From contig CAILBC010000021.1 in assembly GCA_903832325.1 (NCBI GenBank), forward strand, positions 1-64,000: 64,000 nt of DNA. Direction: 5' to 3'. The stretch's first letter is position 1, and every line of letters starts with the position of its first letter. Origin of the DNA: an uncultured Sphingomonadales bacterium (GTDB taxonomy: Bacteria > Pseudomonadota > Alphaproteobacteria > Sphingomonadales > Sphingomonadaceae). The translations under genes were made by a program, and so were the position numbers. This document shows, one piece after another, positions 16,759 to 24,335 of the stretch. The notes under the pieces were generated by a model that saw only the letters and a list, made by a program, of their open reading frames with translations, searched no databases and had not been told where the DNA came from.

Positions 16759-17723
16759 GGTCCTGGCATGCGCTGGCGGCCGCCGCCGCGCTGATCCTGT
16801 CCTGGTCACCGGCAGGCGCGGCCGACGTTGCACCGGGCGCTCCGGCAGGCCTGCCGGCCATCGATCCGCGCGTGCGCGTGATCGACTATGCGCCCGATAC
16901 GATCGTGCCGCTGGACACCACCCCCGGCTTTGCCGTGACGATCGATTTCGGCGATGAGGAAAAGATCGAAACGGTTTCGATCGGAGACAGCAGCGAGTGG
17001 CAGATTTCGCCCAACCGGCGCGCCAATCTGCTGTTTGTAAAGCCGATGGCCGCGCCGCTGGCCACCAACATGACCGTGGTCACCTCGATGCGCGTCTATT
17101 ACTTCGCGCTGACGGCCAGCGCGCGACGGCGGGCTGGCCATACCGGCCCAACGCATACCGGCCCAATCCATTCTGGCCCAATCCATTCTGGCCCAATGCA
17201 TACTGGCCCCATGCATTCTGGCCCGCTGCAATCCGGTGCTGCGCCCGCCGGGCAGATCTTTGCATTGCATTTCGCGCATGCCGCCCCGGCAACCGTGGCC
17301 GCGCTGGCCGATCCCGTGCCGGCCGATGCGCCCGCGGCGGCGCCTTCTGCCACCCAACCGCACGTGGCCAATGCCGCCTACAGCTATGAAGGATCGCGTG
17401 AGGCGCTGCCGCTGCGCGTGTTTGACGATGGCACGTCGACCTGGTTCCGCTTTGCCGAAACGATGGACCTGCCCGCGATTTTCGCGCGTGAGCCAGACGG
17501 GTCGCTGGCCGTGGCGAACATTGCCAACCGCGATGGCTATGTGGTGATCGACCGCATCGCGGCCAGCTTTGAATTGCGGCGTGGCAAGGCGGTAACGCGC
17601 GTGTTCAACGATGCCTTTCGCCCCGAAGCGGCGGCGGGATCGCAATTGCCCCTGCACGATACGCGCCATCGCAGGGCCAAATCGCCTCCGATCGCCGCAG
17701 TGAATCCAGAGGTGAAGCCATGA
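16755..17723 (+). CDS. virB9: VirB9/TrbG-like outer-membrane core protein with repeat insertion
   Basis: The 322-aa protein has a signal peptide (about 1-21), an N-terminal VirB9 domain (about 30-125, with NLLFVKPMAA) and a C-terminal domain (about 205-305, with PLRVFDDGTSTWFRFA). These bind VirB10 and form the outer-membrane core complex. Between the domains sits an unusual run of five-residue repeats of the form HxGPx (residues 129-160), encoded by a 15-bp tandem repeat, which lengthens the linker. The ATG at 16755 overlaps the virB6 stop, with AGGAGG upstream. VirB9 normally pairs with lipoprotein VirB7, which is missing here. Confidence 0.87.
   Translation: MRSWHALAAAAALILSWSPAGAADVAPGAPAGLPAIDPRVRVIDYAPDTIVPLDTTPGFAVTIDFGDEEKIETVSIGDSSEWQISPNRRANLLFVKPMAAPLATNMTVVTSMRVYYFALTASARRRAGHTGPTHTGPIHSGPIHSGPMHTGPMHSGPLQSGAAPAGQIFALHFAHAAPATVAALADPVPADAPAAAPSATQPHVANAAYSYEGSREALPLRVFDDGTSTWFRFAETMDLPAIFAREPDGSLAVANIANRDGYVVIDRIAASFELRRGKAVTRVFNDAFRPEAAAGSQLPLHDTRHRRAKSPPIAAVNPEVKP
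17139..17237. repeat. 15-bp tandem repeat inside virB9, six and a half units
   Basis: Six full units start at 17139, 17154, 17169, 17184, 17199 and 17214, with a partial seventh. On the plus strand they read CATWCYGGCCCAAYS-like and encode HTGPT, HTGPI, HSGPI, HSGPI-type pentapeptides. The complementary unit (GGGCCGGTATGCGTT) resembles the 7300-7375 unit. The repeat lies in the VirB9 interdomain linker and keeps the frame. Confidence 0.88.
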
Positions 17724-19048
17724 CCGATCCGGTGCGCCCAAAGCCGGACTTTTCGACCCCGGACGCTTCGCCGTTCGTCGGGCCACAGGCCTGGCCGCCT
17801 TCGCTGGTCGCGCGCAAGCCGTCGCTGGTGCTGCCGGTGATGGGGGGGCTGGCGATTGTCGTGCTGGCCCTGCTGGTTTTTCTGGGGCTGAACGGGCAGC
17901 ACCGCAGCGGCGATGCCGCCCCTGCCATCGGCACGGCCACCGGCCCGGCGATGCTGGCCCCCGGCGCCGCTGCGGGCGCGCCATCACCCATGGCCGGTGC
18001 AGCCACCGCGCCGGGCACGGCCCCCACGGTGATGATGCCCGGCCTGGGCGCAGACGGCACGGGAACGCCGGGTGCAGGACCGGGGCTGGCGCGCGTGGCA
18101 CCTTCCGACACCGCAGCGATTGATCAGGCGGGTCTTTCCCCGGCCGGGGCGGCCCTGCCCGGCACCGTACAGGCCACCACCTCGCAACGGTTCCACGGCC
18201 CGCTGGTGGTCGTCGATACCGGCGGTGGCGGACAGGCAGGTGGCGGGCAGGCAGGTGGCGGGCAGGCAGGTGGCAGCCAGCCTGGCGCCGGGGCCGCGCT
18301 GGCGATAGGCGGCACGGGCGGCGGCTCGGGCCAGGCAGCATCGGGCGCAAGCAGCCCGATCGGCAATGGCGGCGAAGGCGCCAATGGCGGCGGGCTGTCG
18401 GCGCAACTGGGCGGCGGCACCGGATCGATCGCGCCGACACGGCTGGCCGATACCGCGCGGATCGCGCCGCAGGGCACGATCATTCCCGCCGTGCTGGAAA
18501 CCGGCATCAATTCCGATCTGCCCGGGTTTGTCCGCGCCATCGTCGGGCGCGATGTGCGCGGGTATGATGGCACCACCGTGCTGATCCCGCGCGGCGCGCG
18601 GCTGATCGGCCAATATCGCAATGCCGTGGCCGTGGGCCAGTCACGCGCCTTTGTGGTGTGGTCGCGCCTGATCACCCCGGCCGGGCTGTCGCTCGATATC
18701 CAGTCACCCGGCACTGACAACACCGGGCGCAGCGGCATTGCCGGGGAAACGCATTCGCATTTCTTTCGCCGGTTCGGCAATGCGATCCTGCTGTCGGTGC
18801 TCAATGCCGGGTTGCAGGCCGGGGCCAACAGCGTGGCATCGCCCGGCACGGCCATCGTGATCGGATCACAGGCCCAGGCCAGCAATGTCGCATCGATGGC
18901 GCTGCAAAAGGAAATCGACATTCCCCCCACCGTGATCGTCAACCCGGGCACACCGATCCGCGTGTTCGTGGCGCGCGATCTGGACTTTACCGGGGTGGCA
19001 GAAAAGCCTGCCGCGCCTGCAAGGCCCAACCCGCCCGCAAGGCACTAG
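17720..19048 (+). CDS. virB10: VirB10-like scaffold protein of a type IV secretion system
   Basis: The 442-aa protein has a cytoplasmic N terminus, one membrane helix (about 35-55), a long Gly/Ala/Pro-rich periplasmic linker (about 60-245) and the TrbI/VirB10 barrel domain (about 250-430), with ETGINSDLPGFVRAIVGRD and VLIPRGARLIGQYRN. VirB10 spans both membranes and gates the outer pore. The linker contains three copies of a 15-bp repeat (GQAGG). Its start overlaps the virB9 stop (ATGA), and virB11 starts two bases after its stop. Confidence 0.9.
   Translation: MTDPVRPKPDFSTPDASPFVGPQAWPPSLVARKPSLVLPVMGGLAIVVLALLVFLGLNGQHRSGDAAPAIGTATGPAMLAPGAAAGAPSPMAGAATAPGTAPTVMMPGLGADGTGTPGAGPGLARVAPSDTAAIDQAGLSPAGAALPGTVQATTSQRFHGPLVVVDTGGGGQAGGGQAGGGQAGGSQPGAGAALAIGGTGGGSGQAASGASSPIGNGGEGANGGGLSAQLGGGTGSIAPTRLADTARIAPQGTIIPAVLETGINSDLPGFVRAIVGRDVRGYDGTTVLIPRGARLIGQYRNAVAVGQSRAFVVWSRLITPAGLSLDIQSPGTDNTGRSGIAGETHSHFFRRFGNAILLSVLNAGLQAGANSVASPGTAIVIGSQAQASNVASMALQKEIDIPPTVIVNPGTPIRVFVARDLDFTGVAEKPAAPARPNPPARH
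18233..18277. repeat. 15-bp tandem repeat inside virB10, three units
   Basis: Units CAGGCAGGTGGCGGG at 18233-18247 and 18248-18262 are identical; a third at 18263-18277 has two changes. Each encodes five residues (Gln-Ala-Gly-Gly-Gly type) in the flexible periplasmic linker. Confidence 0.85.
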
Positions 19049-19049
19049 T

Positions 19050-20057
19050 ATGGATGGGGTCTATCTCAGCGCCTATCTTCAGGTCTTGCGTCCGTTTCTC
19101 GACACGCCCGGCATTACCGATGTGTGGATCAACCGCCCGGGCGAAGTCTGGCTGGAATCGCGCGATGGCCCGATCACCCGCGTGGCCGCGCCCGATCTGA
19201 CCGCCAGCCTGCTCGACCGGCTGGCGCGGCAGATCGCCGCGGCCAGCCACCAGGCGTTCAATCGCCAGCAGCCGCTGGTTTCGGCCAGCCTGGATGATGG
19301 CACGCGGGTGCAGATCATCGGAGAGCCGGTGGTGCGCGCAGGTCCCGTGCTTGCCATCCGCCGCCACGGCATGTCGGACCGGTCGCTTGACGAGCTGGAA
19401 AGCGCGGGGCTGTTTGCCCTGACGCGCCAGGCGGGGGCGCAGGCTGCCGATCGCGACCTCGCCACGCTGCTGGATCGCGGCGATCACGCCGCATTCCTGC
19501 GTGCCGCGGTGGCCGCGCGCAAGACGATCGTGCTGGCAGGCGGCACATCGTCGGGCAAGACCACGCTGATGAATGCGCTGATCAAGGCAATCGGCCCGGA
19601 CGAACGGCTGGTGACAATCGAAGATGCCCCGGAATTGCAGATCGATCACGGCAATGTCGTGGCGATGATCGCCACGCGCGGCGATGGCGGTGAAGGGCGC
19701 GTGGAAACCGAAGACTTGTTGCAGGCTGCGCTGCGCCTGCGGCCCGATCGCATCCTGTTGGGCGAATTGCGCGGGGCCGAAGCCTTCAGCTTTCTGCGCG
19801 CAGTCAATTCGGGCCACCCCGGATCGATCACCACGGTTCATGCTGATTCGCCACAGGGCGCGCTCGACCAGATCGCGCTGCTGGCACTCACCGCCAATGG
19901 CGCGGTCGGCTGGGATGCGATTCGCGCCTATATCCGCCAGGTGGTTGATGTGGTGGTACAATTGCGCCGCGTCGACGGCGTGCGCCGCGTAACCGAGATT
20001 GCCTGGCTGTCAGGACCAAAGTCGCCTGGACTGGAATTGGTCGCGCCGGGGGCCTGA
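19050..20057 (+). CDS. virB11: VirB11 ATPase of a type IV secretion system
   Basis: The 335-aa hexameric AAA-like ATPase has an N-terminal domain (about 1-135, from FLDTPGITDVWINRPGEVW) and a RecA-like domain with Walker A GGTSSGKTT (about 163-171), an Asp box (LVTIEDAPEL), Walker B region (RPDRILLGELRGAEAF) and His box (GSITTVHADS). It switches the VirB4 complex between pilus assembly and secretion. It is the last gene of the virB operon; no virD4 coupling ATPase follows. Pilin genes of the Flp type come next. Confidence 0.92.
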   Translation: MDGVYLSAYLQVLRPFLDTPGITDVWINRPGEVWLESRDGPITRVAAPDLTASLLDRLARQIAAASHQAFNRQQPLVSASLDDGTRVQIIGEPVVRAGPVLAIRRHGMSDRSLDELESAGLFALTRQAGAQAADRDLATLLDRGDHAAFLRAAVAARKTIVLAGGTSSGKTTLMNALIKAIGPDERLVTIEDAPELQIDHGNVVAMIATRGDGGEGRVETEDLLQAALRLRPDRILLGELRGAEAFSFLRAVNSGHPGSITTVHADSPQGALDQIALLALTANGAVGWDAIRAYIRQVVDVVVQLRRVDGVRRVTEIAWLSGPKSPGLELVAPGA

Positions 20058-20189
20058 AAATGGTCCGTATTGCCAGAAAACTGCGGTTCCCGCCCCGCCT
20101 GTCTCCCCGCGATTAACCGAAGTTTCAGACCTGTTTCTTAAACGTGACCCCCGGGAACACTGACCGTCACTGCAAAAAGGGGACTTTGC

Positions 20190-20372
20190 ATGAATCTGAT
20201 CAATCGCATCCTGAAGGATGAAGCCGGCGCCACCGCCATCGAATATGGCCTGATGGCCGCGCTGATCAGCGTTGCCGCGATCACCGCGATGGGCGCCCTG
20301 GGCAATTCGCTGGGCAACACATTCAACTACGTTTCGGGCCAGATGACCAACGCGCAGAGTGGCAAGCTCTGA
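20190..20372 (+). CDS. flp: Flp/Fap-type pilin, copy 1
   Basis: The 60-aa prepilin has a short basic leader ending in Gly13, then ATAIEYGLMAAL with the Glu at +5 and Tyr at +6 expected for class IVb Flp pilins, and one hydrophobic helix. It should be cut by a prepilin peptidase and assembled by a Tad-type machine. No tad/cpa assembly gene lies in the window, so the machine must be elsewhere. It is 55/60 identical to copy 2 and has its own terminator. AAAAAGGGGAC precedes the start. Confidence 0.9.
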   Translation: MNLINRILKDEAGATAIEYGLMAALISVAAITAMGALGNSLGNTFNYVSGQMTNAQSGKL

Positions 20373-20460
20373 TCAACGCGTAGCAGGTGATGGTCAGGAA
20401 ACCGGTTCGGCAATAAACCGCCAAAGAAACCGCATCGGCAAACGGGCGGGTCGCATTTCG

Positions 20461-20490
20461 AAGGGGGGCAGGGAAACCTGCCCCCCTTTT
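20461..20490 (+). terminator. Rho-independent terminator after flp copy 1
   Basis: A perfect 12-bp stem (AAGGGGGGCAGG, 20461-20472, with its complement at 20477-20488) closes a GAAA tetraloop and ends in TTTT. It lies about 90 bp after the pilin stop. The same hairpin recurs after copy 2. Confidence 0.9.
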
Positions 20491-20807
20491 CGTTGCGTGC
20501 GGTGCACGCCGGCACCAGTTGCTGCAGCGCCCTTGCATGAATTGTTTCAGTCAAGAATCCGGGGCTGATTCGGAGCAAAAGAATTTCTGCAGCGCGCCCG
20601 GCAACAAAATCACGATTCCGTCCTGCAATGGGACGATATAGGCCCAAAACCCGATTTTCCCGGTGGATATACGATTTTCACCCCCGGAACCCCTGCAAAA
20701 AAACGATCCGGGAGGCGGCGGCTTTAACCACTGCTTTACGCCCTGTGGGTAGAAACGGTCTTGCCACTCCGGGGACAACGAGCGGCATCTTAAAAGGGGA
20801 ATTTACC
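20491..20807. other. Intergenic region between the two pilin genes
   Basis: About 317 bp without a convincing gene. It should contain the promoter of pilin copy 2. The only specific signal seen is TTAA-N7-TTTA at 20724-20738, one base off the CtrA site TTAA-N7-TTAA, about 70 bp before the pilin start. An AAAAGGGGAA ribosome binding site lies just before 20808. Confidence 0.5.
20724..20738 (+). promoter_or_regulatory. Candidate CtrA-like box upstream of flp copy 2
   Basis: TTAA, seven bases, then TTTA. CtrA of alphaproteobacteria binds TTAA-N7-TTAA and activates the Flp-type pilin gene pilA in Caulobacter. One mismatch and a single occurrence make this tentative. Confidence 0.3.
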
Positions 20808-20990
20808 ATGAAGCTGATCAACAAGATCCTGAAGGATGAAGCTGGCGCCACCGCGATCGAATACGGTCTGATCGCTGCTCTGATCGCCGTCGCCGCGATC
20901 ACCGCGATGGGTGCGCTGGGCAACTCGCTCTCGAACACCTTCAACTACGTCTCGGGTCAGATGACCAACGCTCAGAGCGGCAAGCTCTAA
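20808..20990 (+). CDS. flp: Flp/Fap-type pilin, copy 2
   Basis: The 60-aa prepilin differs from copy 1 at five positions (2, 6, 22, 27 and 42), all conservative or small. The processing site Gly13 followed by ATAIEYG is intact. Its codons lean more to GCT, GGT and CTG forms than those of copy 1, as in highly expressed genes, so this may be the main pilin. The true start is the ATG at 20808, set by AAAAGGGGAA and by alignment with copy 1; the open frame extends upstream without support. Confidence 0.9.
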   Translation: MKLINKILKDEAGATAIEYGLIAALIAVAAITAMGALGNSLSNTFNYVSGQMTNAQSGKL

Positions 20991-21016
20991 GTCGTAAGTC
21001 GAGACTGCGACGTTTG

Positions 21017-21045
21017 AGGGGGGCAGGGAAACCTGCCCCCCTTTT
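21017..21045 (+). terminator. Rho-independent terminator after flp copy 2
   Basis: An 11-bp stem (AGGGGGGCAGG at 21017-21027 with its complement at 21032-21042), GAAA loop and TTTT tail. It matches the terminator of copy 1 almost base for base, so gene and terminator were duplicated together. Confidence 0.9.
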
Positions 21046-21072
21046 CGTATCCGCGAATACCGTAATACCGCG

Positions 21073-21885
21073 CTATTTCTGGCACTTCGCGCAGAAAAAG
21101 CTCGATCGCCCGCCCTGGACCAGGCGCTCGACGCGCCCGCCGCAGGCGCAGGGATCGCCCTGGCGGCCATAGACCCGCCAATCTTTCGCGAAATAGCCCA
21201 GCTCGCCATCGGGCCGCGCATAATCGCGCAAGGTCGATCCGCCCGCGGCAATCGCCTCGTTCAGCACCGCACGGATTTCGGGAACCAGCCGCATCAGCGC
21301 CGCGCGTGCCACTTTGCCCGATTCGCGCGCCGGATGGATGCGCGCGCGATGCAGCGCCTCGCAAACATAGATATTGCCAAGCCCGGCCACGATTCGCTGA
21401 TCGAGCAGCAACAGCTTTACCGCAGCGCTGCGCCCTTCGAACGCGCGCGCCAGATGGCCCACCGTCAGATCGGGGCCCAGCGGTTCGGGCCCCAGCGCGG
21501 CAAACGGCGCAAACGTGCCCAGCGCGGCCGTATCGACCAGATCGACCGAGCCGAATCGGCGCGCATCATTCAGCACCAGCACGTGCCCGCGCCCGGTTTC
21601 CAGCCGCAGGTGATCATGCCTGTCGGGCGCGGCGGGATCGATTCGCCAGCGCCCCGACATGCCCAGGTGAAACACCATGGTCTGGCCCCGGTCGGTCTGG
21701 ATCAGCCCGTATTTCGCCCGCCGCCCCAGCGCCACGACGCGCGCGCCGGTCAGCGCCTGGACCAGATCGACCGGAAACGGGCGCCGCAGATCGGGCCGGT
21801 TTACCGCCACGCGCACCAGCCGATCCCCTGCCAGCACCGTGGCCAGGCCGCGCACCGTGGTTTCGACTTCGGGCAATTCGGGCAT
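21073..21885 (-). CDS. mutM: Formamidopyrimidine-DNA glycosylase (Fpg/MutM)
   Basis: The 270-aa enzyme removes 8-oxoguanine and formamidopyrimidines and nicks the abasic site. The start MPELPEVE gives the catalytic Pro2 and Glu3. The helix-two-turn-helix (about 150-220, with LLLDQRIVAGLGNIYVCEAL) and the C-terminal zinc finger (four Cys between about 245 and 268) are complete. The ATG at 21885 is fixed by the N-terminal motif; the long upstream extension of the frame is antisense to ubiE. It is divergent from ubiE, sharing an 85-bp promoter region, as in many alphaproteobacteria. Confidence 0.96.
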   Translation of the reverse strand: MPELPEVETTVRGLATVLAGDRLVRVAVNRPDLRRPFPVDLVQALTGARVVALGRRAKYGLIQTDRGQTMVFHLGMSGRWRIDPAAPDRHDHLRLETGRGHVLVLNDARRFGSVDLVDTAALGTFAPFAALGPEPLGPDLTVGHLARAFEGRSAAVKLLLLDQRIVAGLGNIYVCEALHRARIHPARESGKVARAALMRLVPEIRAVLNEAIAAGGSTLRDYARPDGELGYFAKDWRVYGRQGDPCACGGRVERLVQGGRSSFFCAKCQK

Positions 21886-21970
21886 GGGCGGGTGATCTCT
21901 GGTGCGCACAAAGGAGCAAACTGCCCTATCAGGCTTTGCCCGGCGGGCAATTGTCATTAGAGGATCGGGC

Positions 21971-22720
21971 ATGACCACCAGCGACGCCCCCAGCCAAACC
22001 GCCTCTTTCGGGTATGAGGACATTCCGGCCGAAGAAAAGGTGGCCCGGGTGGGCGCGATCTTTTCCAATGTGGCGCGCAAATACGATGTGATGAACGATG
22101 CCATGTCGGCGGGCATGCACCGCCTGTGGAAAGACCGCTTTGTTGCTTGCGTGCGCCCCCGCAGCGGAGAGGCGATCCTCGACATGGCCGGCGGCACGGG
22201 CGACATTGCGTTTCGCATGGCGCCCAGCGGGGCGGAAATCACCGTTGCCGATATCAACCAGGATATGCTCGATGTGGGCATCGAACGCGCGGAAAAGCGC
22301 GGGATAGAGGGCCTGTCATGGTCGTGCCAGAATGCCGAAACGCTGGATTTCGCCACGCGCAGTTTTGATGCCTACACGATCGCGTTCGGCATCCGCAATG
22401 TCACCCACATCGACCGCGCGCTGGCCGAGGCGCATCGCGTGCTGAAATTCGGCGGGCGGTTTTTCTGCCTGGAATTTTCCACCACGCAATGGCCCGGCTT
22501 TGCCCAGGTCTATGATCTCTATTCGCACCATGTCGTGCCGCAGATCGGCAAGATGATCGCCGATGATGCGGATTCGTACCGGTATCTGATCGAATCGATC
22601 CGCCGCTTTCCGACCATGCCCGCCTTTGCCGGGATGATTCGCGACGCCGGGTTTGCCCGGGTGAAAGTGGAACCGATTCTGGGCGGGCTGGTCGCAATCC
22701 ATTCCGGCTGGAAAGTCTGA
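21971..22720 (+). CDS. ubiE: Ubiquinone/menaquinone C-methyltransferase UbiE
   Basis: The 249-aa SAM-dependent enzyme methylates the ring of the quinone precursor. Signature regions: VARKYDVMNDAMSAGMHRLWK near the N terminus (the family motif), motif I DMAGGTGDIAF, and GIRNVTHIDRALAEAHRVLK. The ATG at 21971 agrees with family length. ubiB follows 14 bp later, so the two form a ubiquinone operon. Confidence 0.95.
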   Translation: MTTSDAPSQTASFGYEDIPAEEKVARVGAIFSNVARKYDVMNDAMSAGMHRLWKDRFVACVRPRSGEAILDMAGGTGDIAFRMAPSGAEITVADINQDMLDVGIERAEKRGIEGLSWSCQNAETLDFATRSFDAYTIAFGIRNVTHIDRALAEAHRVLKFGGRFFCLEFSTTQWPGFAQVYDLYSHHVVPQIGKMIADDADSYRYLIESIRRFPTMPAFAGMIRDAGFARVKVEPILGGLVAIHSGWKV

Positions 22721-22734
22721 AGGCTTTTCAAACC

Positions 22735-24309
22735 GTGGCCCTGTCCGATTTTGTCCATATCCGCCGCCTGCTTGGCTGGGGCCGGGTGCTTGCACGCCAC
22801 GGTGCGCTGCGCGGCATCGAGCGCGATGCCAACACCCCGTCGGCGGTGCGACGCCTGTGCCGGATTGCGCGGTTCGGCGCGATCCAGCCCGCCGTGCCCG
22901 ATTATTCGGCGGCGTTTTGCGCCATCGGCCCGGCCGCGATCAAGCTGGGCCAGACTTTGGCCACGCGCCCCGATCTGGTGGGCGAAGATGCGGCGCACAA
23001 TCTGCTGGCGCTGCAGGATCAGCTGCCCCCGGTGCCGTTTGCGGACATCCGGCGCGAGATCGAGGCCAGTTTCGAACGCCCGATCGAGGCGCTGTTCGCC
23101 ACGTTTGACCCGGTGCCGGTGGGCACCGCCTCAATCGCGCAAGTCCACCGCGCCACCACCACCGATGGCCGCGCGGTCGCGGTGAAAGTGCTGCGCCCCG
23201 GCGTGCGCGAAAAGCTTGGTCGCGACATCGCGACGTATGAATGGGCCGCCGCCCATCTTGAAGCGCTGGGGGGTGAGGCGCAGCGGCTGCGCCCGCGGCT
23301 GATCATTGCCAATTTCCGCCGCTGGACCATGCGCGAGCTTGATCTCCGGCGCGAAGCGGCCTCTGCCTCGGAATTGGCCGACCTGATGCGCGCCTTTCCC
23401 GGCTATCGCGTGCCCGCGATCGATTGGGACCGCACCAATGGCCGGGTGATGACGCTCGACTGGATCGACGGGATCAAGATCAGCGATGTCGCGCGGATCG
23501 ATGCCGCCGGGCATGACCGCAAGGATCTGGCCAGGCGGCTGGTGCTGGCGTTTCTGACCCAGGCGATCAGCGGCGGCTATTTCCATGCCGACATGCACCA
23601 GGGCAATCTGTTCGTGGATGGCGACGGCACGATCGTGGCGATCGATTTCGGCATCATGGGGCGGATCGACCGGCGCGCGCGGCAATGGCTCGCCGAAATC
23701 CTTTATGGCCTGACCACCGGGAATTATCGCCGCGTCGCCGAAATCCATTTCGAGGCGCAATATGTGCCCAGTTATCATTCGGTTGATGAATTCGCCACGG
23801 CCCTGCGCGCCGTGGGCGAACCGATGCGCGGCAAACCGGTGAGCGAGCTTTCGGTGGGGCAGATGCTCGACGGGCTGTTTGCCATCACCCGCGATTTTGA
23901 CATGCAGACCCAGCCCCACTTGCTGCTGCTGCAAAAAACCATGGTCATGGTCGAAGGCATCGCCACCCAGCTCGATCCCGAAATCAACATGTGGGAAACC
24001 GCCGCGCCCTTCGTGCAGAACTGGATCCGCGACGAACTGGGGCCCGAGTCGGCGATTGCCGACCGCCTGCGCGAAGATGGCGCCACGCTGCTGCGGCTGC
24101 CCGATCTGATTCGCCGCATCGAGGACCGGTTTCCGGCCAAAGGCGGCGCGCCCGAGGCGCCGCCGCTGCCCGATATTGCGCTGATGTGGGATCGCAAGCC
24201 GGCCACGGGCGGGTCGGGCCGCGCCGGATCGATATTGACCCATCTGCTCGCCGCGGGCGCGGGTGCGGGCATCCTGTTGCTGGGGCTGGTTTCCGGCTGG
24301 TGGGGCTGA
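22735..24309 (+). CDS. ubiB: Ubiquinone biosynthesis protein UbiB, atypical kinase
   Basis: The 524-aa protein belongs to the ABC1/ADCK/UbiB family needed for coenzyme Q synthesis. Visible motifs: AAIKLGQTLATRPDL (KxGQ), VGTASIAQVHRA (Ala-rich loop), VKVLRPG with the ATP-binding Lys, FHADMHQGN (catalytic loop) and AIDFGIMG (DFG). Two C-terminal hydrophobic segments end in SGWWG, a membrane anchor. Start is GTG at 22735. The acyltransferase gene starts right after its stop. Confidence 0.94.
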   Translation: MALSDFVHIRRLLGWGRVLARHGALRGIERDANTPSAVRRLCRIARFGAIQPAVPDYSAAFCAIGPAAIKLGQTLATRPDLVGEDAAHNLLALQDQLPPVPFADIRREIEASFERPIEALFATFDPVPVGTASIAQVHRATTTDGRAVAVKVLRPGVREKLGRDIATYEWAAAHLEALGGEAQRLRPRLIIANFRRWTMRELDLRREAASASELADLMRAFPGYRVPAIDWDRTNGRVMTLDWIDGIKISDVARIDAAGHDRKDLARRLVLAFLTQAISGGYFHADMHQGNLFVDGDGTIVAIDFGIMGRIDRRARQWLAEILYGLTTGNYRRVAEIHFEAQYVPSYHSVDEFATALRAVGEPMRGKPVSELSVGQMLDGLFAITRDFDMQTQPHLLLLQKTMVMVEGIATQLDPEINMWETAAPFVQNWIRDELGPESAIADRLREDGATLLRLPDLIRRIEDRFPAKGGAPEAPPLPDIALMWDRKPATGGSGRAGSILTHLLAAGAGAGILLLGLVSGWWG

Positions 24310-24335
24310 GATGGGTGGGCCTGAAATGGTTGGAC
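24306..24335. repeat. 15-bp duplication at the ubiB/acyltransferase junction
   Basis: Two 15-bp units, CTGAGATGGGTGGGC at 24306-24320 and CTGAAATGGTTGGAC at 24321-24335, differ at three positions. They span the ubiB stop and the first codons of the next gene, and create two in-frame ATGs. Confidence 0.65.

Noticed and set aside
20391-20807. Additional small gene between the pilins
   Set aside because: Frames here are Arg-rich or cross the terminator, with no start signal.
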